Source: Aquimarina sp. ERC-38 (GTDB lineage Bacteria > Bacteroidota > Bacteroidia > Flavobacteriales > Flavobacteriaceae). Taken from it: DNA of 64,000 nucleotides. Positions 54,165 through 63,165 of the stretch are shown piece after piece. Both the position numbers and the translations under genes were made by a program. The stretch's first letter is position 1. Every line of letters starts with the position of its first letter. Below the pieces are notes generated by a model. That model did no database searches and was not told the origin of the DNA. It saw only the letters and a list, made by a program, of their open reading frames with translations. The stretch spans positions 1,717,501-1,781,500 of the forward strand of contig NZ_CP098511.1 of NCBI RefSeq assembly GCF_026222555.1. Direction: 5' to 3'.

Positions 54165-55815
54165 CCTGACTTCCGCACATTTTTAGGATTTAGTTTTTGA
54201 TTAATTTTATGTTTCTGATTTAGAGTTGTATGGTTTTTCTTTGGTTTTCATTTTGGGTGTTAATTCATCTTTTTATCTTCGTTTCATGTTCGTTCGGAGA
54301 CTTAAACATACAAATGGCAAGATCTATATTCAAGTAGTTGAGAAAATTCATGGTAAATACAAAGTTGCCAAGAGTTTCGGTGGATCCCAGGATGATAGCG
54401 AACTCAAAGACCTCTCAGAGAAAGCTTCACAGTGGATTAAGAAAACGTTGGGTTCGAAGGAGTTTGATTTTGCTAATGAAGTTTTATTATATCAAAATGT
54501 CCTAAATAATATCACTTCCCATAAGTTAGCAGGTGTACAACTTGTTTTAGGTAAGCTATTCGACGAGATTGGTTTTAATAAGCTTAATGATACACTTTTT
54601 AAAGATCTAGTTTTATATCGGTTGGTTTACCCTAAAAGTAAATTGAAAACTACCGAGTATTTGTATCGTTATGAACAAAAGAGTTATTCAGAAGATGATA
54701 TCTACAGGTACATGGACAAGCTTTATGATGGTAAAAAAGAACAGATCCAAACTATTAGTTTTGAGCACACCTTAAAAGTGTTAGGTGGGCAAATCAGCGT
54801 TGTTTTTTACGATGTAACTACACTTTACTTTGAAGTCGATAACGAAGATGGGCTGCGTAAAACAGGGTTTTCAAAAGAAGGCAAGCACCAAAACCCACAA
54901 ATTGTCCTGGGGCTTTTAGTAGGCAAGGAAGGCTATCCCTTGGCTTATGAAGTTTTTGAAGGTAACAAGTTTGAAGGCCATACCATGCTTCCAGTGATTT
55001 ATGCCTTTAAAAACAAATACAATTTAAAACAACTAGTTATTGTTGCAGATTCGGGTTTGCTTTCAAATCAAAACATTATTGATCTGCAAAGAGGCTCTTA
55101 TGAATTTATATTAGGGGCAAGGATTAAAAACGAGACTAAAAATATAATAAAGAAAATACATGCTTTACAACTGAAAAATGGGGAGAGTGAAGTTTTGCAA
55201 AAAGGCGATTTAAAGCTAATAGTTACCTATTCTGACAAAAGAGCTAAGAAAGATAAGCACAATAGGGAGAAAGGGTTAAAACGGTTGGAAAAACGCATAA
55301 AATCCGGAAAACTGACCAAAGCCAACATTAATAACAGGGGGTACAACAAGTACCTGAAATTAGACGGGGAAGTAAGCATTACCATTGACCAAAACAAGTT
55401 TAAAGCAGATACCAAATGGGATGGCCTTAAAGGGTATATTACCAATGCAAAACTCAGTAAAGAAGAAATTCTAGAGAACTACGCCCACCTGTGGAAGATA
55501 GAAAAAGCCTTCCGTATTGCTAAAACAGATTTAAAGATCAGGCCTATATTCCACAGAAAACAAAAACGAATTGAGACGCATATATGTCTGACTTTTACAG
55601 CTTACAAAGTTTATAAAGAATTAGAGCGCCAACTCAAAATAAAAAAATCTGACCTATCACCAGAAAAAGTAATTGAAATATTACAAAGTATCTATCAAAT
55701 AGAAATAGTAACTCCCAATACAAAAGAAAAAATTACCAAAACACTATTACTTACTGACGAACACAGAGAAATTAGTCAACTTTTTAATTTTGGGTGTTAA
55801 AATTCGGAAGTCAGG
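54165..55815 (+). mobile_element. IS1634-type (IS4 superfamily) insertion sequence, complete (1651 bp)
   Basis: Inverted ends CCTGACTTCCG (54165-54175) and CGGAAGTCAGG (55805-55815), one intact transposase, and an 88-bp direct duplication on either side. IS1549/IS1634 relatives are known for unusually long and variable target duplications, which this fits. Confidence 0.9.
54286..55800 (+). CDS. IS1634-family transposase
   Basis: About 504 residues from the start chosen here, MFVRRLKHTNGKIYIQVVEK, which is the usual N-terminus of this family; an upstream in-frame ATG at 54226 adds 20 residues of hydrophobic nonsense. DDE residues: VFYDVTTLYFE, IVADSGLLS and LWKIEKAFRIAKTDLKIRPI. The stop is 15 bp before the right end of the element. 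Intact reading frame and perfect target duplication suggest recent insertion. Confidence 0.92.
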   Translation: MFVRRLKHTNGKIYIQVVEKIHGKYKVAKSFGGSQDDSELKDLSEKASQWIKKTLGSKEFDFANEVLLYQNVLNNITSHKLAGVQLVLGKLFDEIGFNKLNDTLFKDLVLYRLVYPKSKLKTTEYLYRYEQKSYSEDDIYRYMDKLYDGKKEQIQTISFEHTLKVLGGQISVVFYDVTTLYFEVDNEDGLRKTGFSKEGKHQNPQIVLGLLVGKEGYPLAYEVFEGNKFEGHTMLPVIYAFKNKYNLKQLVIVADSGLLSNQNIIDLQRGSYEFILGARIKNETKNIIKKIHALQLKNGESEVLQKGDLKLIVTYSDKRAKKDKHNREKGLKRLEKRIKSGKLTKANINNRGYNKYLKLDGEVSITIDQNKFKADTKWDGLKGYITNAKLSKEEILENYAHLWKIEKAFRIAKTDLKIRPIFHRKQKRIETHICLTFTAYKVYKELERQLKIKKSDLSPEKVIEILQSIYQIEIVTPNTKEKITKTLLLTDEHREISQLFNFGC

Positions 55816-55852
55816 AAAAAGGCCTTACTTCATATTGAAATAAGACCTTTTT
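55816..55852 (-). terminator. Terminator of the T9SS carbohydrate-binding-like gene
   Basis: Arms of 17 nt (55816-55832, 55836-55852). On the minus strand the two non-Watson-Crick positions become G-U wobbles, so the RNA stem is complete and ends in a U-run; on the plus strand they are C-A mismatches. It lies 7 bp after the gene's stop and was duplicated by the IS insertion. Confidence 0.8.
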
Positions 55853-55903
55853 AGAATTTTTATCTAATTACCAATTTCTTGTTGGTAACCGTATTTCCAT
55901 TCT
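55816..55903. repeat. Right copy of the 88-bp target duplication
   Basis: Matches 54077-54164 exactly. This copy keeps the native junction with the T9SS gene, whose stop codon is at 55862-55860. Confidence 0.92.
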
Positions 55904-56822
55904 TAATATTGATCATGTAAAATCCTGAAGTAAAACCAGAAACGTCTATTGATTTTGTGGTATTACTTATATTACCCTGATAAATAGTTTGTCCGTTTAT
56001 AGTAGCAATACTAATTTCCGAATCGCTATCTGACTTTGTATTAAGGTCTATAAAAACAACATCATTAGTGGGATTAGGATAGATGTTAAAGTCAAAATCA
56101 GAAATTTTAGCAATACTTAGTGTTCGACGACCATTTGGACGAATTTCTTCTGGTAAGGAACGCGCGGGATCTTTAAAACCAGCCTTACCATCCGGACTGT
56201 CTACAGGGATAGACGTTTCAAAAAATACTATATAATCAATACTGGTACCGGCAGATCTACCGTTCATAGTAAAGGTATATTGCTTGCCTTTCTTTAATTT
56301 ATAAAATACAGGATTTAGACCGTTATGCTCTAGTTGACTACAATTCCCCCAGAAACGTTTACCACGGCCAAAAAATTTATGTAAAGTTTTTAAATCGGCA
56401 GTAGTAGGTTTTGCAGCACCACTGGTAAAATCACCTTCCATCTTAATGAATACATCATTCTTTTTATCAGCTTTTTCTGTTTTTTCGATAGGTGAATACA
56501 TACGCATTACCATTTGGTACGTAGCAGTCTTAGGCGCAGTAAAGGTATAGATTAAAACCCCCTGCGTTTTGTCTGCAAAACTTCCTGTGTATTCAAGATA
56601 CGTATTGTTAATAGGTTTAGGGGCATTCGGTATCCCATCAAATTTAGCCAAATACTTTGGATCTCCGGGTTTTCGTACGACCCAGTCTTTTATTTTGTTC
56701 CCAGTGTCTTCAGCTTCAAAAACGACATAATTAGGTCCGTAGTTGATTTTAGTTTGCCCTTTCGTATGTAAAGGTATTAGTAAAAGGGTAAGTACAGTTA
56801 AGAGTATGAATTTGCGAATCAT
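55860..56822 (-). CDS. Secreted carbohydrate-binding-like protein with T9SS domain
   Basis: 320 residues. Signal peptide 1-22 (LLTVLTLLLIPLHTKGQ). Residues about 30-205 are a beta-sandwich of CBM6/35-like character: YVVFEAEDTGNKIKDWV at the start, TYLEYTGSF, YTFTAPKTATYQMVMRMYSP and SIDYIVFFETS at the end. No catalytic motif. T9SS type A sorting domain about 245-320 (FNIYPNPTNDVVFIDL, ending NKKLVIR). It is exported and attached to the surface, probably to hold the galactan. Its 3' end was the target of the IS1634-type element, but the coding sequence is intact. Confidence 0.72.
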   Translation of the reverse strand: MIRKFILLTVLTLLLIPLHTKGQTKINYGPNYVVFEAEDTGNKIKDWVVRKPGDPKYLAKFDGIPNAPKPINNTYLEYTGSFADKTQGVLIYTFTAPKTATYQMVMRMYSPIEKTEKADKKNDVFIKMEGDFTSGAAKPTTADLKTLHKFFGRGKRFWGNCSQLEHNGLNPVFYKLKKGKQYTFTMNGRSAGTSIDYIVFFETSIPVDSPDGKAGFKDPARSLPEEIRPNGRRTLSIAKISDFDFNIYPNPTNDVVFIDLNTKSDSDSEISIATINGQTIYQGNISNTTKSIDVSGFTSGFYMINIKNGNTVTNKKLVIR

Positions 56823-56869
56823 AGTATTATGTTTTAGTTATATTATATTACGCAATATCTATGTTTTTA

Positions 56870-57052
56870 TTATAAAATGATAGAACTAAAGTTTTTTTTG
56901 ATACAGTAAATGTTTTGTGATAAAGTACTTGTAATAAGTGAGTAAAAGAAGAAAATTCCGTCGATCTGTACTCCTTTGCTATCTCTAAGCTCACCGAAAA
57001 ATTGTATAAACTCTGAAATTTTAGTAAACCCAGGCGTTCTTTTACTCAACAT
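56870..57052 (-). CDS. Short ORF, 60 codons, perhaps a transposase remnant
   Basis: Starts MLSKRTPGFTKISEFIQFFG and continues ELRDSKGVQIDG before a low-complexity tail. The first 33 residues look like real protein; the rest does not, as if a longer gene had been cut. It begins 13 bp from the inverted repeat at 57066-57123, so it may be the 5' stub of an IS transposase. No family assigned. The remainder of the 56823-57137 gap is AT-rich spacer. Confidence 0.25.
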   Translation of the reverse strand: MLSKRTPGFTKISEFIQFFGELRDSKGVQIDGIFFFYSLITSTLSQNIYCIKKNFSSIIL

Positions 57053-57065
57053 TTAATTATAAGGG

Positions 57066-57123
57066 CCTGTTGTACATTGTGACTAATCTAATGGACGGAA
57101 AAAATTAAAAAATGTACAACAGG
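57066..57123. repeat. 13-bp perfect inverted repeat after the Asp-box gene
   Basis: CCTGTTGTACATT (57066-57078) and AATGTACAACAGG (57111-57123), bounded further out by AAGGG and CCCTT. It starts 15 bp downstream of the Asp-box gene's stop. The A/T tract inside (57100-57112) is not at the stem end, so an IS-end pair fits at least as well as a terminator. Confidence 0.5.
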
Positions 57124-57137
57124 TTTAGACCCTTCAC

Positions 57138-60062
57138 TCAATTAACTACAAATTTGAAAGATTTTGATACAGAAGCATTATTTGATAGAATTCTTAAAAT
57201 ATATAATCCTGATGATAAATTAGATACCTGTATATCTTGATTAGCTGATGCATAACCTGATTGTATCATCTTACCTTGAAAATTCCAGATGGTATATTCG
57301 GTATTGTCATCAATATGATGTAATTGAAATATTCCGGATGCAACCGGGTTCGGATACATATTAATTTCTTGATTTGTTCTTACGTCTTGCTCTACAGGTA
57401 CTGATAAGCTCTGACTTTTTATAATGGCTTTATACCAACCACTTCCCCATCCTGCACTCCATAAAATTGATTCATCTACAGGATCAGGTTTCACATCTAC
57501 AGTTCTTTCTGCATGTGCTAAACCTTTATTAATTTTGGTCCAGGTAGTACCTGCATCCATAGATAAATAGATACCCGGATTTAAGAAGTTTGTAATCATA
57601 CTAGGTACCTGAGCTGCCACAGAAATTACAATTAGATCGGAATTTACCGGTGATACTTCCGTTTGCCAGACGTATGGAGCTTCAAAAATACGGGTCCAGG
57701 TAGCACCTTTATTTTCACTTTTCCAAACACCACCATCGGATAAGGCTCCGGCACGAGCTCCGGCAGAAATGAACATAAAACCGGTATTTCTATCTATAAA
57801 AAAGTTATTGACTGATTTTATCACAGGAGGAATGCTTACTTTACTCCAACTTACTGCTCCATCAGTAGATTTATATAATCCCCCTACATCCTTATTACCA
57901 AACTGGTTTAAGGACGCATATATTACTTTTGGATTGTCAGGATCCATTGTCAACCTACGTACACTACTATTTGCAGGTAAACCGGAATTACTAGCTCTCC
58001 AATCAATCCCGCCATTAGTTGACCTGTATACACCATAGGTGCCTTTTGTTAATATACTTTGATCGACAGAATTACCCACTTCTGATACGGTTTTTCTAGT
58101 AGCACAGAAATACATATGGTCAGGCGTACTTGGATCGATCAGTAAAGAATTTTGATGTGCCAGATTTTGAAATTCCGAATTACTAGCTTCAAATATGGTA
58201 GCAATATTAGCCCAGGTTTTGCCACCATCTGTGGAGCGTCTTAATTTACCCCTATGTTCTTGACGTGATGCCAGTAAGTAGATGGTATTAGGATCGTCTG
58301 GTTTTACAGCTACGGTAGATGCAGTATGCATTCCATCATCATTATTTTGCCCTTCTATTTGTTCTATAGCTACAGCATCCGGATTTTGAAAATTTCCGGA
58401 GTTGACCGTTTGCCATAAGCCATGTTCTCCGCTACATAATAATTTACGATTAGGAATTCCGGTTTCTAACAACATAAATCTTCCGGGCAGGTTGGTATTT
58501 CCTCTTCCCACCCAGGTGTCACTACCAGGTGCTAATTCATAATTATCTGCTTGAGTCCAGGTCGTACCTCCGTTATCAGATCGTAATAGTTGCTGTCCGA
58601 TTCCGGTAAAAACATTTCCTTCTATAGTAATGGCAAGCATCCTAGCAGCAGATAAGGATTCTCTACCTTTATCCATACTACGTTGTAGATGAGAAAATTC
58701 TATATTGGCTCCGGTTGGGTTATTTCTGGATTGCCAGTAAGCCTGATTGGTATTTTTTATCCAATACTGCCCGGCTCTTGAAACTGCCGTCCAGGTAGTA
58801 CCACCATTTTCAGTTTTCCATACGTCACCGGGGCCAAAGCTGAAAGTATGGCGTTTATTATGCACCAAGTAAATTTCGTTTTTATTTGTAGGATTTACTA
58901 CAATTCGATTAAACGTCGGAAGAGCAGCGGTAGGAAAAGTGGTGTAAGTGGATTTAGATACGGCTTTTGAAATACCTAACCAGTTAGCTATGGTTCTGTG
59001 ATAATTATCCCTAATCCCAAAATTGGTGATAGTTTGTAAATTTATGGCTAGATTACCTGTAATATTTTGCCACGACACCCCACCATCCGTACTTTTATAA
59101 ATACCTCCACTACTGCTAATCGAAGAGCCTTTAGGATTATATACCGTTTGTTCTATTGCGTAAAGGATAAATTCACCGGTACCGGAATCGTAATATGAAG
59201 TCAAGTCCCGGGGTAAGTTATTAGGTAATCCAGTAGCGCTTACCGCCCAGGTTTCACCCAGATCAGTACTTCTAAACATCCCCTGGCTTGTTGCCATGAT
59301 AACGTGGTTAGGGTTGTTTCTATCAAAAATAATTCTACCTACATCCAGGTTATCAGGTGCCAGGTTAGTAGCCACTTTTTTCCAGGTAGCCCCTTTATCA
59401 ATGGTTTTCCATACATAACCGTAGTTAGCTCTTGTTTGTTTAATACCATTGGGTCGGGCAGCACTACGGTGGTTGCTCTTTACATTCCAAAAATCACCGG
59501 CACCTAAAAGCCAGATCTTATCATTAGTGGGATGAATCGCTAGTTTTGAATGGCATTTTCCTACCGTAGATACAATACTCCAGGATCTTCCTCTGTCTGT
59601 GGTTTCATATAATCTACCGCTTGTTTTACTTCCTGTCTGATCGTTAGCAAAGGCAATACCATAATCGGGGTTTTGAAGTGAAAAACTAATATCAATTACC
59701 CGTCGCATTTCCAAGCCACTACCGTCACTGTCTTTCAGGGTTTTCCAGGTTTTACCGCTATCCCATGACCCAAAAGCGGCATGCATATCAGCACCGCTGA
59801 ACATAGTATTAGCATCTGTAGGGTGACACCAGAATTCTTCGCAATACCCTGAAGTACCCGGTGAGAAATTAATCCATTCAATATTTTGGTCAGATGTAAC
59901 ACGTTCTGTTCTTATTTTATCAAAAAAAGGAGAATTAGTTGTTACCGTATTTGTTTCTGTAGCAGAAAAGGTAGATACAGGAGCATAATTGTTGTTGTTA
60001 TATTGTGCATATATGTTTAGCTGTACAGCTAATGTAAATAAAATGAGTATTATTTTTTTCAT
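57138..60062 (-). CDS. Secreted multi-Asp-box (BNR) beta-propeller protein with T9SS domain
   Basis: 974 residues. Signal peptide 1-19 (LILFTLAVQLNIYA). The protein carries twelve Asp-box motifs (S-x-D-x-G-x-T-W type), e.g. SWDSGKTW, TTDRGRSW, TIDKGATW, STDLGETW, STDGGVSW, TENGGTTW, SDNGGTTW, STDGGKTW, STNGGIDW, STDGAVSW, SENKGATW, SMDAGTTW, as in the double seven-bladed propellers of GH74 and sortilin/VPS10-like proteins. T9SS sorting domain about 900-974 (INMYPNPVASGIFQL, ending SKSFKFVVN). It is exported to the surface. GH74 acts on xyloglucan, which is not expected here, so a new specificity or a binding role is possible. 190 bp after GH2. Confidence 0.75.
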   Translation of the reverse strand: MKKIILILFTLAVQLNIYAQYNNNNYAPVSTFSATETNTVTTNSPFFDKIRTERVTSDQNIEWINFSPGTSGYCEEFWCHPTDANTMFSGADMHAAFGSWDSGKTWKTLKDSDGSGLEMRRVIDISFSLQNPDYGIAFANDQTGSKTSGRLYETTDRGRSWSIVSTVGKCHSKLAIHPTNDKIWLLGAGDFWNVKSNHRSAARPNGIKQTRANYGYVWKTIDKGATWKKVATNLAPDNLDVGRIIFDRNNPNHVIMATSQGMFRSTDLGETWAVSATGLPNNLPRDLTSYYDSGTGEFILYAIEQTVYNPKGSSISSSGGIYKSTDGGVSWQNITGNLAINLQTITNFGIRDNYHRTIANWLGISKAVSKSTYTTFPTAALPTFNRIVVNPTNKNEIYLVHNKRHTFSFGPGDVWKTENGGTTWTAVSRAGQYWIKNTNQAYWQSRNNPTGANIEFSHLQRSMDKGRESLSAARMLAITIEGNVFTGIGQQLLRSDNGGTTWTQADNYELAPGSDTWVGRGNTNLPGRFMLLETGIPNRKLLCSGEHGLWQTVNSGNFQNPDAVAIEQIEGQNNDDGMHTASTVAVKPDDPNTIYLLASRQEHRGKLRRSTDGGKTWANIATIFEASNSEFQNLAHQNSLLIDPSTPDHMYFCATRKTVSEVGNSVDQSILTKGTYGVYRSTNGGIDWRASNSGLPANSSVRRLTMDPDNPKVIYASLNQFGNKDVGGLYKSTDGAVSWSKVSIPPVIKSVNNFFIDRNTGFMFISAGARAGALSDGGVWKSENKGATWTRIFEAPYVWQTEVSPVNSDLIVISVAAQVPSMITNFLNPGIYLSMDAGTTWTKINKGLAHAERTVDVKPDPVDESILWSAGWGSGWYKAIIKSQSLSVPVEQDVRTNQEINMYPNPVASGIFQLHHIDDNTEYTIWNFQGKMIQSGYASANQDIQVSNLSSGLYILRILSNNASVSKSFKFVVN

Positions 60063-60252
60063 AAGATTATATCATACTTTATCTTCTTCTATCAACTTTA
60101 AACAAGAAAGGGTATAAAGATGCGAACAACTGTTGTTTTATTGATTCTTATATGTGCTAACATCTAAAACATATGTGTTTTATAACTAAATAATTGCGCT
60201 TTTACAGATAAAACTTTTAATTAAGCTTACGGATCAAGATGTGTGAAGAATG

Positions 60253-63129
60253 TTATTTTAATTGTTTTAAAATAAATCCGTTTAGAGGAATGTCTCCTTT
60301 TTCCTGAAGATTTTTAAAGTGAAGTAAAACCCCATCTTTTCCGTTAGATTCAAATTGAGAGGTGATAGAAAGAGGTTTGCGTTCACCAGAATTATCATTC
60401 TTATAATAATTTACCACATGATCGTCTGATTTTCTGGAAATTGTCCCATTTGTATCTGTAACTTCTACTTCTATTTCATTAGTCATTTTTATTTTAGGTC
60501 TTCTGGAATGATGAAAACTCTCCAACTCGTAAGTCCCGGCTTTTAGATTTGAAATTTTTATGGTCAGTTTCCCTTTTTCAATATACAACCCGTCCGTACC
60601 TACAAAACTTAAGTTGCCGAGCATAGCACTATTTCCTAACCATGCAATCTTTTCATCAGAAATAACGGCTATTTGAGCATTAAACTCATTTAAAGTAAAT
60701 TGTAAGTCTTTGTTAGAGTTTCCTGTCCATGCTTCCCAATCGAACTGAACTAACTGTTCCTCTCCACCAATATCCACTTTAGATACTGGGAAGTCATAAA
60801 TAGGGGAGAGTTCATGAATAAACTCATCAGGATCATAGACTACGGTAGTTGCCTTGATTTTTTGAGTTGGTATTCCATCTGCTTTAGCAGTGACCGTAAT
60901 AGTTCCTGGAGAGTTAGTAGCTCTAATGTAAATACTGGCGACACCATTATATAAACGGGCCGGATTAGCATCTATCGTTCCATTGTCGACGATGGTTCCC
61001 GCACCTGAAATAGAAAATTGTATTTTATTATTTGCTGTGGTAACAACTTCTCCGTTAGCATCCAGTATAGAAGCATGAACCAATCTTAAATCAGACCCCC
61101 CGGCGTAAAAAGGTTGATCTGTAATATTAAAACTTAATTTTAAACGGGTTGGTCTACCTTCTTTGTGTCGAACAAATTCGGTTACTTTTTCTCCGTTCGT
61201 ATACCCAATTGCTTTTAACCTTCCCTCTTTCCAGTTATACCTAAAAGTAAAGGAAGGATGATTTAGATGTTGTTTGGTTACGTCATTATCCGGCAATTGC
61301 CGGGCAACAAGTTGGTCATTATGATACAAGGCCACTTCCTGACAATTACTAAAAATACGAACTTTACCATCTCTTGAAGCGGTTTCATCGGCTATATGTA
61401 CCATAGGTTTGGGAACCAGTTCTGATTGATACCAGTAATACACTGGTTTTGGGACGCGATATGCAGAAAGTACTCCGTAGGTAGTCATAAAATCGCGTTT
61501 CCATTGCTCATCGTCTACGTTAGGTTGCAAATGATTGTAATCAGCTCCAAGCCAGGTAATAGCGGCAAAGTTGTTTTTACTGCCTTTATACCGGGAAATA
61601 TGAAATTGATTTACTTCAGAGTTCGGAGAACTTCCGTGCTCCATAACTATGGTAAACGCAGTTTCCGGAAACTCTGATCTGCGATAATCCATAGTGGCAT
61701 ACACATCAGTGATCCCTTGGTTTTTAACCCCGTTCCACGGACTTGAAGCGGAGGCGGTTATTCGAAATGGGTCTTCCTCTTTGGCTACGGTTTGCATTTG
61801 TGGAACCGGACCCCGATGGTTGATGCCGGCTCCCCAGACGATGATAGAAGGATGATTTCTATGATTGCGGATCATGGTTCTGGTAGCGCGTTCTAAGTTT
61901 GAAAACCAGGCTTCATCACCCCAGTTGATCCAGGTGGATGGTTCTTCATACACAAAAATACCTAATTCGTCACAAGCTTTTATAAAGGCATCATCTTGTG
62001 TATAATGAGAGAGCCGGATAATATTCATCCCTGCTTTTTTATACTGCAAAGCTTCCTTATAATGAAATGAGTTGGGAACGGCATCACCAATGTTAGGGTA
62101 GTTTTGATGCCGGTTAGCACCAATTAGAAACAGAGGTTCTCCATTTAAGACAAAACCTTTGCCTTTTTCCAGAGTGAATTTTCTGAAACCAAAGGTATTC
62201 TCTACAAAATCAACCGGTATATCCTCATCGTAAATTACAGAATTCGCCCGATATAAATAGGGGGTATCGGGAGACCATAGATGATAATCATCTTCAATAA
62301 TAGCGGTTTGCCTAAAGGTATACGTAGCATTTGCTGCAATTATCGCTTCGGAAGTTATTTTTTTAATAACGAAGCCTTTTTTATCGATAATATTAGTTAC
62401 TATTTTACTTCGTTTACTCGTGGTATTTTCGTTCTTTACCGTAGTTTTAACGGTAACCGTACCATTATTTTTATTTACCGTAGGTGTGGTAATATGAACC
62501 CCGGCATCATAGGCTTCCCAGTTATAATTTACGTGAAGTTTATTAGTAGTAACTAAATAAAGGTCACGATACAAACCACCAAATTTTACATAGTCGGTTT
62601 CATGCGGGTCCGGCGGAATCACCTGGCTAAAACCATTATCAGCTTTTATGGCAATAGTATTTTCTTCCCCAAAGTTTACAAAATCAGTAATATCAAAATG
62701 AAACGGGGTGTATCCGTTAACTGCATACGTCCCCACTTTATTACCATTCACCCATAATTCGGTTGCATTATGTACTGCTTCGAATTCCAGAAAAACTTTT
62801 TTAGAGGAATCCGCATTAATTTTAACTTTCTTTCTATACCAACTTACATTACGCAGATAGGTTTCCTGCACCCAGGTTTCTTTAATACTATCCATTTCAG
62901 AAGAAACCAATTGTGTGGTATGTGGAATGGAAACATCTTCCCAGGAAGAATCATCATAGGTGATACCTGTTGGAGTGGTACCATTTGCGTGGGTTTTACT
63001 ATACTTCCATCCTTGGTTCAAATTTGTTTTAGTTCTATCCCCAACTTCTACTCCGTAAGCCAACTTGTTTTGCGTATAGCCGATTTGTAAAGTAAAAAAA
63101 CTAATTAGTAACAAAAACGAAACTTTCAT
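60253..63129 (-). CDS. GH2 family beta-galactosidase-like enzyme with altered acid/base position
   Basis: 958 residues. Signal peptide 1-19 (FLLLISFFTLQIGYT). Sugar-binding jelly roll about 35-195 (LNQGWKYSK, ELWVNGNKVGTYAVNGYTPF), Ig-like domain about 200-310, TIM barrel about 320-600 (LFLIGANRHQNYPNIGDAVP, MNIIRLSHYTQDDAFIKACD, ELGIFVYEEPS), then DUF4982-like and further beta domains. The usual acid/base Glu follows Asn in W-S-x-G-N-E; here the segment is IIVWGAGINHRGP (N437-H438), so Glu is absent. The candidate nucleophile is E497 in TIVMEHGSS. It could use another acid or water. It lies 36 bp after another GH2 gene, in an operon with the Asp-box protein. Confidence 0.85.
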   Translation of the reverse strand: MKVSFLLLISFFTLQIGYTQNKLAYGVEVGDRTKTNLNQGWKYSKTHANGTTPTGITYDDSSWEDVSIPHTTQLVSSEMDSIKETWVQETYLRNVSWYRKKVKINADSSKKVFLEFEAVHNATELWVNGNKVGTYAVNGYTPFHFDITDFVNFGEENTIAIKADNGFSQVIPPDPHETDYVKFGGLYRDLYLVTTNKLHVNYNWEAYDAGVHITTPTVNKNNGTVTVKTTVKNENTTSKRSKIVTNIIDKKGFVIKKITSEAIIAANATYTFRQTAIIEDDYHLWSPDTPYLYRANSVIYDEDIPVDFVENTFGFRKFTLEKGKGFVLNGEPLFLIGANRHQNYPNIGDAVPNSFHYKEALQYKKAGMNIIRLSHYTQDDAFIKACDELGIFVYEEPSTWINWGDEAWFSNLERATRTMIRNHRNHPSIIVWGAGINHRGPVPQMQTVAKEEDPFRITASASSPWNGVKNQGITDVYATMDYRRSEFPETAFTIVMEHGSSPNSEVNQFHISRYKGSKNNFAAITWLGADYNHLQPNVDDEQWKRDFMTTYGVLSAYRVPKPVYYWYQSELVPKPMVHIADETASRDGKVRIFSNCQEVALYHNDQLVARQLPDNDVTKQHLNHPSFTFRYNWKEGRLKAIGYTNGEKVTEFVRHKEGRPTRLKLSFNITDQPFYAGGSDLRLVHASILDANGEVVTTANNKIQFSISGAGTIVDNGTIDANPARLYNGVASIYIRATNSPGTITVTAKADGIPTQKIKATTVVYDPDEFIHELSPIYDFPVSKVDIGGEEQLVQFDWEAWTGNSNKDLQFTLNEFNAQIAVISDEKIAWLGNSAMLGNLSFVGTDGLYIEKGKLTIKISNLKAGTYELESFHHSRRPKIKMTNEIEVEVTDTNGTISRKSDDHVVNYYKNDNSGERKPLSITSQFESNGKDGVLLHFKNLQEKGDIPLNGFILKQLK

Positions 63130-63165
63130 TTTTAAATCTTTAAGAGTGAAGTGGTGTGGTTGAAT

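Noticed and set aside
54226..54285. ATG at 54226 as transposase start
   Set aside because: The extra 20 residues are unlike the family; MFVRR at 54286 is the usual start.
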